Below, piece by piece: positions 6,147 through 12,706 of a DNA stretch of 12,706 bases; the first letter of the stretch is position 1, and each line of letters opens with the position of its first letter. Source of the DNA: DATAEK01 sp036258055 (GTDB taxonomy: Bacteria > Acidobacteriota > Vicinamibacteria > Vicinamibacterales > 2-12-FULL-66-21); assembly GCA_036258055.1 (NCBI GenBank), contig DATAEK010000319.1:1-12706 (forward strand). Direction: 5' to 3'. Below the pieces are notes generated by a model. The model saw only the letters and a list, made by a program, of their open reading frames with translations, ran no database searches and was not told the origin of the DNA. Position numbers and translations under genes: made by a program.

Positions 6147-7417
6147 AGATCAACGGCCTCCGCTGGCTGATGGCCGGCCTGATCTTCCTGGCCACCGTGA
6201 TCAACTACATCGACCGTCAGACGGTCTCGGTGCTGAAGACTTCGATCAGCCACGACCTCGGGCTGAGCAACGCCGACTACGCCGCGATCCAGAACAGTTT
6301 TCTGCTCTTCTACGGCATCAGCCAGATGGTGTCGGGCCGGCTCTACGACGTGATCGGCACGCGTCTCGGTTTCATCTTTTCGATCGTGGTGTGGTCGGGC
6401 GCGGCCGTTGCGCACGCCGCGGCGCGAACCGCGTGGGCATTCGGGGTGTTCCGGGCCGCGCTCGGTTTCGGCGAAGCCGGCAACTGGCCGGGTGCCGCAA
6501 AGGTCGTGGGTGAGTGGTTCCCGGTCCGCGAGCGCGCGCTCGGCATGGGAATCTTCAATACCGGAGCCGCGGTGGGCGGTGCGCTTTCGCCACCGATCAT
6601 TGCATGGCTCGCCACCGCCTACGGCTGGCGCGCGACGTTCATCGTCACCGGGATGCTGGGCTTCATCTGGCTGGCGCTGTGGCTGGTGCTGTTCCGCACG
6701 CCCGACGAGCATCCCTGGATCACTGAAGTGGAGCGCGCGCACATCCAGGATGGCGCCACCGTCATGACCTCCGCCCCGGCGTGGCGGCCAGGGTGGCGCG
6801 AAGTTCTGACCTATCGGCAAACCTGGGCGGTCGTGATGGGCAGATTCATCACCGACCCGATCTGGTGGCTCTACATCTTCTGGCTCCCGTCGTATCTGCA
6901 GGAGGCGCGGGGCTTCAGCCTCCAGCAGGTCGGACAATCCGCGTGGCTGCCGTTCCTCGCGGCCGGCATCGGTGCGCTCGGCGGCGGCTACGCGTCGGGC
7001 GCGCTCATCTCGCGTGGATGGACGGTAAACCGCGCACGGAAGGCGGTGATGACCGTCGGCGCCTTGTTGACGTCCGCGGGCATCCTCGCCATGAGGGCAA
7101 GCGATCCGTACGTCGCGCTCGGATGGATGGCGGTCGTGCTGTTCGGGTTTCAGGTCTGGATCAACAACCTCCAGACGTTGCCGAGCGATTTCTTCCCCAA
7201 CACCGCTGTAGGGTCGGTGTTCGGCCTCGGCGGCGCGGCTGCGGCGCTCGCGAGCATCCTCTTCACCTGGGGGACCGGTCAGGTGGTCGATTCGTTCGGC
7301 TACACGCCGGTGTTCTTCGTCGCCGGGATCCTCGGACCGCTCGGACTGTTGGTGACGATGTGGCTGGCGGGCCCGATCAACCGGCTGGCCATCGAAGGGC
7401 AGGCACACAGCGTATGA
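6143..7417 (+). CDS. MFS transporter, ExuT-like hexuronate/anion:cation symporter
   Basis: A 424-residue inner-membrane protein with about 12 hydrophobic segments. ACS/ExuT-family signatures are present: INYIDRQTVSVL in TM1 (20-31), GRLYDVIGTR in the TM2-3 loop (65-74), GFGEAGNWPGA in TM4 (108-118), and WWLYIFWLPSYL in TM7 (241-252). ExuT-type proteins take up glucuronate and galacturonate with protons. Here the cargo is probably an unsaturated or deoxy-keto uronate released by the exported lyase encoded next. Genes on both sides are joined by ATGA overlaps, so import and depolymerisation are expressed together. There is no oligosaccharide ABC or TonB system in the window, which points to monomer rather than oligomer uptake across the inner membrane. 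Confidence 0.94.
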   Translation: MKINGLRWLMAGLIFLATVINYIDRQTVSVLKTSISHDLGLSNADYAAIQNSFLLFYGISQMVSGRLYDVIGTRLGFIFSIVVWSGAAVAHAAARTAWAFGVFRAALGFGEAGNWPGAAKVVGEWFPVRERALGMGIFNTGAAVGGALSPPIIAWLATAYGWRATFIVTGMLGFIWLALWLVLFRTPDEHPWITEVERAHIQDGATVMTSAPAWRPGWREVLTYRQTWAVVMGRFITDPIWWLYIFWLPSYLQEARGFSLQQVGQSAWLPFLAAGIGALGGGYASGALISRGWTVNRARKAVMTVGALLTSAGILAMRASDPYVALGWMAVVLFGFQVWINNLQTLPSDFFPNTAVGSVFGLGGAAAALASILFTWGTGQVVDSFGYTPVFFVAGILGPLGLLVTMWLAGPINRLAIEGQAHSV

Positions 7418-9378
7418 CTCACACGATGAGGATTGCCACGGCGGTGCTCCTCGGCTTGCTCGTCGCGCGCCCCGCTCTGGCGCAGGAAACCATCCCGACA
7501 TTCGACGAGCTACTCGCTCACAAGGTGGCACTCAAACCGGAGCTGGTGAACGTCCACCCGCGCGTGTTCGTGACGAAAGCAGAGATCGACGCGCTTCGCG
7601 GCCGTGTCCACACGACCGATCGGACCGCGTGGGAAAACGTCACGCGAGGTCTTGCGGCGATGAAAGGCGCGCCGCCTCCCGTCCCCGGGCCGCAGGAGCG
7701 GCGGTCGCAGAACGACGTCGCGTTCGCGATTGCCGAAGTGAGCCTGGCCTACGCCGTCGATCGGAAGCCTGAGTATCTGGCCGCGGCGAAAACCTGGACG
7801 CTCGCCGCGATCGACTACGAACCGTGGGGCTACACCTACAACAAACCAAACACGGATCTGGCTGCCGGTCATCTGCTCTACGCGATTGGCTGGGCGTACG
7901 ACTTGCTCTACGACGATTTCACCACCGCGGAGCGCGCACGCATTCGACAGTCGCTCGAGCGCCACGCCAACCTGGTCTACGACGCGTTCGCGCCCAAACC
8001 AGGGAAGAAACATACGTTCACCCAGAATCACGACTTCATTCCCACGGCCGGCCTCGCCGTGACCGCGCTCGCCCTGATGGGCGAGTCGAAAGATGCCGAG
8101 CGTTGGGCCGTCCTGGCTCGCGCGCATCACCATCGTGCCGGCCAGTTATTGAGCCCCGACGGCTACTACTACGAGGGGATGGAGTACTGGATCTTCTCCG
8201 CGCCGTGGCTCGTCCACTTCCTCGATGCCTGGGAGCACGCCACCGGTGAAAGCCTGTGGAACCGCGATGTGTTCCGCAACTGGAAGACCTATCTCGCGCA
8301 CGCGCTGTTGCCCGATGGACAGAGCGTGTTCGACTTCGGCGACATCTGGGAAGGTGCGCTGACGCGCGCGAAGGGCGGCGCTGAGTACGCGCGTGTGTAC
8401 CCCGGCGGGACGCTGCAGAGCAATTTCAACGTGATGTTCCGGGTGGCGGCGCGTTTCCAGGATCCGCAGGCGCAGGCCGTCGCCGAGCGCTACGCCTCGT
8501 TCGGCCACAGCAACCTCGAGGAGTTCTGGACGCTGCTCTGGCGCGATCCGTCGCTGAAAGCAGCGCCGATCGACACGCTGCCGCTCGCGCGCTACTTCGA
8601 GGACTCGGGCGTCGTCTACATGCGGACGTCATGGGGCAAGGACGCGACGGCGATCGCCTTCAAGGCGGGACCGCCCGAGGGCCATCGCGTTGCACGGCTT
8701 CTGCCCACGCTCCCGGAGTGGCGGCTCGACAGCGGCCATGCGCACCCGGACGCTGGCAGCTTCATCATCTGGGCGCACGGCCGCTACCTGACCGGCGACA
8801 CCGGCTACGCCGGGCTGCCCTCGGCTCGCAACCACAACACGATGACGTTTGCGGGCGCGGGTCAGGGCGTCGAGACACAACATGACGTGTGGCGCGAGAT
8901 GGACTACCGCGCGCTCGACGGCATCCGTATCCGCGAGGCGAATCTCGCCGGCGGGCGGGCCAGGATCGTGGCCGATCTGGCGGCTGCCTATCCGAAGACC
9001 GTCGGCGTCACGGCGTTCACTCGCAGCTTCAGCTGGGATGGCGGATCGACGATCACCGTCGCGGATGCGGTGACGCTCAACGCGCCCCGGATCGCGGAAT
9101 GGCACCTGCAGTCCGACACGCCGTTCGGCGGCAGCGGCACGCGTTTCCAGAACGGCAGCGCCAGTGAACCGCGACTCCGAGTGTCGTTCGCATCTCCCAC
9201 GGACGCTGCGGTCACGCCGGGACGCGCCACGGTGAAGGCACCCGGACCGCCGGGCTCGATCGAGAAAGGCGCCGAAGAACAGCGGGGGTACGTGCTCACG
9301 GCGACGGCACGCGCAGCGGAGACGATTCGTTTCGAAGTCACGCTCGAGGTGCTCGGCGCCGGCGACGAGAAACGGTGA
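7414..9378 (+). CDS. Exported heparinase II/III-type polysaccharide lyase
   Basis: A 654-residue protein with a clear signal peptide (MRIATAVLLGLLVARPALA, predicted cut before Q24). Residues ~45-370 form an alpha-toroid beginning HPRVFVTKAEIDALR, a DUF4962-like opening. It carries candidate catalytic N205-H206 (QNHDFIP) and a Tyr-rich strip (DGYYYEGMEYW, 249-259). Residues ~395-650 are the heparinase II/III beta-sandwich, with SGHAHPDAGSF (440-450), GDTGY (461-465) and RNHNTMTF (472-479). H442/H444, D462 and H474 match the His/Asp/His zinc site known from heparinase II. Such lyases cleave uronic-acid glycans by beta-elimination, giving 4,5-unsaturated ends, which is exactly what the KdgF/KduI/KduD genes consume. 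The PL family (15, 17, 21 or 39 are candidates) and substrate are not resolved. The start at 7414 overlaps the MFS stop; ATG at 7426 would give a cleaner signal peptide. Confidence 0.93.
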   Translation: MTHTMRIATAVLLGLLVARPALAQETIPTFDELLAHKVALKPELVNVHPRVFVTKAEIDALRGRVHTTDRTAWENVTRGLAAMKGAPPPVPGPQERRSQNDVAFAIAEVSLAYAVDRKPEYLAAAKTWTLAAIDYEPWGYTYNKPNTDLAAGHLLYAIGWAYDLLYDDFTTAERARIRQSLERHANLVYDAFAPKPGKKHTFTQNHDFIPTAGLAVTALALMGESKDAERWAVLARAHHHRAGQLLSPDGYYYEGMEYWIFSAPWLVHFLDAWEHATGESLWNRDVFRNWKTYLAHALLPDGQSVFDFGDIWEGALTRAKGGAEYARVYPGGTLQSNFNVMFRVAARFQDPQAQAVAERYASFGHSNLEEFWTLLWRDPSLKAAPIDTLPLARYFEDSGVVYMRTSWGKDATAIAFKAGPPEGHRVARLLPTLPEWRLDSGHAHPDAGSFIIWAHGRYLTGDTGYAGLPSARNHNTMTFAGAGQGVETQHDVWREMDYRALDGIRIREANLAGGRARIVADLAAAYPKTVGVTAFTRSFSWDGGSTITVADAVTLNAPRIAEWHLQSDTPFGGSGTRFQNGSASEPRLRVSFASPTDAAVTPGRATVKAPGPPGSIEKGAEEQRGYVLTATARAAETIRFEVTLEVLGAGDEKR

Positions 9379-9435
9379 AGCCGCTCGCGTCTTCTCATCT
9401 GCGGGTTGAAGGTTCGATTCCTTCGCGGCTCTCCA
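9378..9435 (+). pseudogene. tRNA relic: acceptor, T-arm and CCA without a D-arm
   Basis: Bases 9408-9424 are a perfect T-arm: stem GAAGG/CCTTC around the loop TTCGATT. They are followed by acceptor strand GCGGCTC (9425-9431), discriminator T and CCA (9433-9435). Upstream, AGCCGC (9379-9384), right after the lyase stop, is complementary to 9425-9430, so six of seven acceptor pairs can form. Only 23 bases separate the acceptor and T-arm halves, against roughly 40 in a normal tRNA: the D-arm is absent and the anticodon stem is degenerate. Depending on register the anticodon loop reads TCT (Arg) or CTC (Glu). Most likely a decayed or partly duplicated tRNA 3' end, for example an attachment-site scar. 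Confidence 0.6.
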
Positions 9436-9581
9436 ACATTCGTCGCCTCGCAGTCAACGAATTATACGGTCGGCAAATCTGGACCCAACAGGATATCGAA
9501 GCGCCGTGACGGTTTTGAACCGACCGGCCACACTAGACCGAACAGTACGCCTTACGCGAATCTCCAGCGATCGTCAGACGA

Positions 9582-9610
9582 TTGACAGCCCCTGCCATCC
9601 ACCCTACGCT
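9582..9610 (+). promoter_or_regulatory. Possible sigma-70-like promoter
   Basis: A perfect TTGACA (9582-9587) is followed after 17 bases by TACGCT (9605-9610), which matches TATAAT at only three positions. It points toward the permease gene about 250 bases downstream. In a GC-rich genome of uncertain taxonomy this is weak support. Confidence 0.22.
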
Positions 9611-9715
9611 GACTGAACGAGCTTGATGGTCCCGCTGTTGCTTGACCATCGCGAGGTCGCTCTCGCATCGACTAACGACTGCGCGTGACTGGGCGTCCGT
9701 TGCGTAAACCGACAC

Positions 9716-9760
9716 GTGGCCGTTTGGCCACCACTCAGCTAGTGGCTCATATCAGCTGAT
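9716..9760. repeat. Cluster of short inverted repeats
   Basis: Three dyads lie together: GTGGCC-GTTT-GGCCAC (9716-9731), CCACT-CAGCT-AGTGG (9731-9745) and the perfect palindrome ATCAGCTGAT (9751-9760). The first two share the base at 9731 and compete for pairing. No T-run follows. They could be an operator or a recombination relic upstream of the permease. Confidence 0.5.
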
Positions 9761-9851
9761 TCAGTAGCAGTTCGACCCTGGTCGTTCGAGACGAATTGCG
9801 CAGCCGCGACAACCGAGCGGCCGCTACCAATTCAGGCGTTACGTTCCACTT

Positions 9852-9856
9852 GAGGG
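9852..9856 (+). promoter_or_regulatory. Ribosome binding site deciding the GTG start of the permease
   Basis: GAGGG lies 7 bases before GTG 9864. It supports GTG as the start codon; the resulting N-terminus MRGVDALWHDVVFATRLLRKSP is typical of ADOP permeases. Confidence 0.65.
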
Positions 9857-9863
9857 TCTCAAC

Positions 9864-12317
9864 GTGAGGGGTGTCGACGCGCTGTGGCATGACGTCGTGT
9901 TTGCGACGCGGCTTCTCCGCAAGTCACCAATTCTTACCACTGCGCTGGTACTGACACTTGCTCTTGGTGTCGGTGTCAATACGGCTGTCTTCAGTGTTGT
10001 GAACGCGATCATCCTGCGGCCACTGCCCGTCAGAGACGGCAACCGGCTCGTCGTCATCGCGAGTCAAAACACATCGAGCCCTACGCTCCGCGGCATGTCG
10101 TTCTCGGATGTCCAGGATTACCGCGCGGCTACCCGCGACGTTTTCGAGGACATTGCTGGCTACAGTGTCGGTTTCCTGGGCTTCGCACCTAAGGGAGGCC
10201 GACCCGAACGGGTGCTCGTCACCTGGATCACCAACAACTACTTCCCGCTGCTCGATGTCCGGCCGATCCTCGGCCGCGTCATACGACCAGACGAGGGTGG
10301 ACCCGGCCGGGCCGACGCTGTGGTCGTGCTCGGATACTCGACATGGCAACACAGATTTGGCGGTGATCGGTCAGTTGTCGGGGAGATCGTGAGAGTGAAC
10401 GGTCAGCCCTGCACGATCGTCGGTGTGGTACCTCCAGATTTTGTCGGTACGTTCGCGTTCTCTGAATCGGAGTTGTACCTGCCGTTGAATTGGTCAGGTG
10501 CGGACGACTTCGACAACCGGCAGGCTCGCGGGCTTCATGCGCTCGCGCGGCTCCGGCCAGAAGTCACGATCGAGCGGGCGCAAACCGCGATGAGTATCGT
10601 AGCGGAGAGGCTCGCGCGCCAGTATCCCGACTCGAACGCGAATGTAGCGGTCAGAGTTCTGCCGGAGCGTTTTGCCCGGCCTGAAGAGGATCAGTTTCGA
10701 TCGAACGCGCTGGGTGCTGCGATCATGCTTGCCTTGGTGGTCCTCGTGATGATCGTCGCCGCTGTGAATGTGACCAATCTGTTGCTGGCACGCGCAACCG
10801 ACCGACGCAACGAGCTCGCAATCCGTGCCGCGCTTGGCGCCGGGCGTGGCCGCCTCGTGCGACAAATGGTGACTGAAAGCCTGATGCTCGCCGCGCTCGG
10901 TGGGACCGTCGGTGTGCTTCTCGGAACATGGGCGGCCCGTGTGCTCGCAACGATGCGCCTGCCGGGTGACCTCCCCGTCCGATTCGACTTCAATTTGGAC
11001 GGCCGCGTCCTGGCGTACGCCGTGACGGTCGCGCTGGTCACCGGCCTGCTCGTTGGCCTCGTTCCGGCCGTGCGGGTGTCAGGTACAGATCTGGACCGCA
11101 CGCTACGCCAATCACGACACGGTTCACCGGGCACCCACGGTCATCGGATCCGCGATTTCCTCGTGGCGGCTCAGATCGCTTCCTGCTTCGTTCTTCTCGC
11201 CGCAGCCGGGTTGTTCGTGCGGAGCCTGTTGAAAGCGGAGCGTGCGGATCTTGGCTTTCGACCCGAAGGTGTCCTCAACATTCATATGGATGTCGGGCAG
11301 CTTGGGTACACGGAGGCGCAAGGGCGAGTCTTTTTCACCGAGGTTGAGCGACGTGTGCGATCCATTCCAGGCGTTCAGCATATGAGCTTTGCGTTCACGA
11401 TTCCGATGGGTTACATCCGAGTGAGTAACCCGGTGGAAGCCGAGGGGCAGCCGCTTGACAGCAACAGGCGCTTGTCCGCCGGAAAGAACATCGTCAGCTC
11501 GGATTACTTCCAAACGATGGGCATCCGGGTTGTCCGCGGGCGAAGCTTTAGCGATGCCGACAACGAGGAGTCGCCGCCAGTGGCGCTCGTCAACCAGCAT
11601 CTCGCCGATATGCTGTGGCCGGGCGGAGATCCGATCGGTCGGCGCTTCAAATCTGCTGCGCAGGAAGGGCGGTGGGTCGAGGTCGTTGGTGTGACGAACA
11701 CCGGCAAGTACGGATTCCTGTTCGAGGATCCGCAACCCTACCTCTACGTGCCCATCGCCCAGGAGTACACTGGGCTTCGAGTGCTGCAGGTACGCACGTC
11801 GATGCCACCTGAGGCGCTGGCGCCAGCCATAGAGCGAGCGATTCGAGCGCTCGAGCCGAACCTCCCACTGTATGACGTGCAAAGCCTGACGCAGGCGCTT
11901 GGAGGTGGTCTGGGTTTCTTCCCTGTGCGCGTCGGTACCGTCGCCGTTGCTTCGTTCGGTCTGCTTGCGTTCGCGCTTGCCATAGTCGGCCTGTATGGGG
12001 TTGTTTCGTACCTAACCAGTCAGCGCACGCATGAGATCGGCGTGCGGATGGCGGTCGGGGCCACTCGGCGGGACATTGTTCGGCTCGTCTTGCAAGACGG
12101 CTCGAAACTTGTGATCTTCGGGGTCGCCGCCGGAATCCTCGTGACGCTGGCGTGTTCCCGAGTCGTTGGCAGCTTCCTGTTCGGCGTTTCCGCATACGAC
12201 CCGCTCACACTCGTTAGCGTCGCGCCGGTCCTTGGCGGCGTGGCCTTGATTGCGTGCGCGATTCCTGCGTGGCGTGCCACTCGTATCGATCCGACGGTCG
12301 CGCTCCGTTCCGACTGA
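9864..12317 (+). CDS. ABC transporter permease, ADOP (duplicated MacB/FtsX) family
   Basis: An 817-residue membrane protein built of two MacB-PCD/FtsX units. TM1 is at ~22-50, followed by a periplasmic domain to ~280. The first FtsX bundle has TMs at ~283-309, 340-363 and 383-405; TM5 is at ~431-455. A second periplasmic domain runs to ~685, and the final bundle has TMs at ~691-717, 747-772 and 780-802. The duplicated coupling helices are NELAIRAALGAGRGRLVRQM (316-335) and HEIGVRMAVGATRRDIVR (723-740). Length and layout match the Acidobacterial duplicated orphan permease group, whose members usually lack an adjacent ATPase; none is seen here. A PadR-type regulator often accompanies such genes but is absent. 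Substrate unknown; efflux of lipids, peptides or drugs is possible. It looks monocistronic, and its wobble positions appear less GC-rich than in the uronate operon. Confidence 0.95.
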   Translation: MRGVDALWHDVVFATRLLRKSPILTTALVLTLALGVGVNTAVFSVVNAIILRPLPVRDGNRLVVIASQNTSSPTLRGMSFSDVQDYRAATRDVFEDIAGYSVGFLGFAPKGGRPERVLVTWITNNYFPLLDVRPILGRVIRPDEGGPGRADAVVVLGYSTWQHRFGGDRSVVGEIVRVNGQPCTIVGVVPPDFVGTFAFSESELYLPLNWSGADDFDNRQARGLHALARLRPEVTIERAQTAMSIVAERLARQYPDSNANVAVRVLPERFARPEEDQFRSNALGAAIMLALVVLVMIVAAVNVTNLLLARATDRRNELAIRAALGAGRGRLVRQMVTESLMLAALGGTVGVLLGTWAARVLATMRLPGDLPVRFDFNLDGRVLAYAVTVALVTGLLVGLVPAVRVSGTDLDRTLRQSRHGSPGTHGHRIRDFLVAAQIASCFVLLAAAGLFVRSLLKAERADLGFRPEGVLNIHMDVGQLGYTEAQGRVFFTEVERRVRSIPGVQHMSFAFTIPMGYIRVSNPVEAEGQPLDSNRRLSAGKNIVSSDYFQTMGIRVVRGRSFSDADNEESPPVALVNQHLADMLWPGGDPIGRRFKSAAQEGRWVEVVGVTNTGKYGFLFEDPQPYLYVPIAQEYTGLRVLQVRTSMPPEALAPAIERAIRALEPNLPLYDVQSLTQALGGGLGFFPVRVGTVAVASFGLLAFALAIVGLYGVVSYLTSQRTHEIGVRMAVGATRRDIVRLVLQDGSKLVIFGVAAGILVTLACSRVVGSFLFGVSAYDPLTLVSVAPVLGGVALIACAIPAWRATRIDPTVALRSD

Positions 12318-12405
12318 GGCAATGGAGACGGGGACTATCTGGTTCCAACTGGCGAACGTTTGGCTCACTTCGAGATTTCGCAGAGCTGGTGAAGCCGACG
12401 GTCGC

Positions 12406-12431
12406 AGACTTCGGAATTCCGATCCGAGTCT
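12406..12431. terminator. Hairpin between convergent genes, possible bidirectional terminator
   Basis: Arm 12406-12415 (AGACTTCGGA) pairs with 12423-12431 (TCCGAGTCT), giving nine pairs with one bulged T and a 7-base loop. It lies 89 bases past the permease stop and 26 bases past the stop of the minus-strand gene. There is no T-run on either strand, so termination is inferred from position and stem strength only. Confidence 0.4.
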
Positions 12432-12456
12432 CCTGACAAACCGACCGAAGAACCAA

Positions 12457-12706
12457 CTAGCGCCGGCTGGCGCGCATCGCTGCCGCGAAAGCCGTCTCGA
12501 TGAACAGCCTCATGCGCGAGTAGTGCGATCCCTGCCAGTAGATACGACTGCAAGTCGGACATCGAGAGAATTCGCGGTAGCACTCGCGCGTCCGCGCGGG
12601 AAGCAGATGCTGGACGCGGTCCTTGGCGACGACCTGCAACAGGCTGTTGCATCGCAGGCAGCGGGTAAACGGCGTAGCGCCGGCCACGAGATCGAACTCG
12701 CGCAGC
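12457..12706 (-). CDS. Mut7-C RNase-domain protein, C-terminal zinc ribbon (partial)
   Basis: The frame is open to the right edge of the window, so the N-terminal part of the gene lies outside. The visible ~82 residues begin LREFDLVAGATPFTRCLRCN and end MRASRR at the TAG at 12457-12459. Two CxxC pairs (RCLRCN and RCPTCSRIYWQGSH) form a zinc ribbon. The spacing, the ARTRECYREF segment and the CSRIYWQGSH motif are the hallmark of the C-terminal half of the Mut7-C (PF01927) family, proteins with a PIN-like putative nuclease fold followed by this ribbon. The GTG at 12685-12687 is internal to the domain and should not be taken as the start. It is convergent with the permease gene and probably unrelated to the uronate operon. 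Confidence 0.87.
   Translation of the reverse strand, partial: LREFDLVAGATPFTRCLRCNSLLQVVAKDRVQHLLPARTRECYREFSRCPTCSRIYWQGSHYSRMRLFIETAFAAAMRASRR

Larger units (their letters stand above)
9436..9863. other. Intergenic region without a convincing gene
   Basis: Plus-strand frames are closed by frequent stops. A 60-codon minus-strand frame (9533-9715) matches nothing I recognise and has no clear ribosome site. The stretch contains a short CGGTT/AACCG dyad (9510-9522), a possible promoter (9582-9610) and a cluster of dyads at 9716-9760. It separates the tRNA relic from the permease gene. Decayed mobile DNA is possible but cannot be shown. Confidence 0.6.

Noticed and set aside
6781..7413. In-frame upstream extension of the lyase (211 extra residues)
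   Set aside because: It overlaps the MFS gene in another frame and reads as Arg-rich nonsense. A proper signal peptide begins only at 7414.
5972..7531. 519-codon open frame on the minus strand across the second SDR and MFS genes
   Set aside because: It lies antisense to clear coding sequence. Its translation is low-complexity Arg/Glu/His-rich, as expected from GC-rich codon bias, and no domain is recognisable.
9378..9435. Functional tRNA gene
   Set aside because: The D-arm is missing and the anticodon stem does not pair in the normal register, so it is treated as a relic.
9533..9715. 60-codon minus-strand frame in the intergenic region
   Set aside because: No recognisable family and no convincing ribosome binding site; the length is expected by chance. 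It is reported only as part of the intergenic description.

Overview
The window reads as GC-rich chromosomal DNA of a Gram-negative soil or sediment bacterium, most likely Acidobacteriota, possibly Vicinamibacteria. The reasons are a long duplicated FtsX/MacB-type permease of the kind abundant in Acidobacteriota (ADOP), exported proteins with signal peptides, strongly G/C-biased third positions, and intergenic heptamer repeats based on GGTTCTC/AGTTCTC. The taxonomic call is inference; no marker gene is present.

Positions 91-9378 hold one tightly packed plus-strand operon of eight genes. Five of its seven junctions are ATGA stop/start overlaps (1302, 3284, 4503, 6143, 7414), one is a 2-base gap, and one is a 120-base gap holding a repeat hairpin. 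In order: a ROK-family repressor, an exported 661-residue protein of unknown family (probably an alpha-toroid plus beta-sandwich carbohydrate enzyme), a KduI/IolB-type isomerase, a KdgF-like cupin, KduD, a second SDR, an ExuT-like MFS hexuronate transporter, and an exported heparinase II/III-type polysaccharide lyase. Together they describe use of a uronic-acid polysaccharide. The exported enzyme(s) cut the polymer to unsaturated uronates, the MFS protein imports them, the KdgF-like cupin opens the unsaturated ring, the KduI-type isomerase gives 2,5-diketo-3-deoxygluconate, and KduD reduces this to 2-keto-3-deoxygluconate (KDG). KDG kinase and aldolase are not in the window. The natural polymer (alginate, glycosaminoglycan, ulvan, pectin or a bacterial exopolysaccharide) cannot be read from the sequence.

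A C-rich 9-bp minisatellite lies directly upstream of the repressor (1-80). GTTCTC-type heptad repeats lie at two places inside the operon (3220-3268 and 5300-5363), each just ahead of a ribosome binding site.

Starting at the last base of the lyase stop codon is a tRNA-like relic (9378-9435): a perfect T-arm, acceptor 3' strand and CCA, but no D-arm. It may mark an old integration boundary. A 485-base stretch without a convincing gene follows, with several dyads. Then come a stand-alone ADOP permease (9864-12317), whose wobble positions look less GC-biased than the operon, a hairpin between convergent genes (12406-12431), and on the minus strand the zinc-ribbon end of a Mut7-C domain protein that runs off the right edge.
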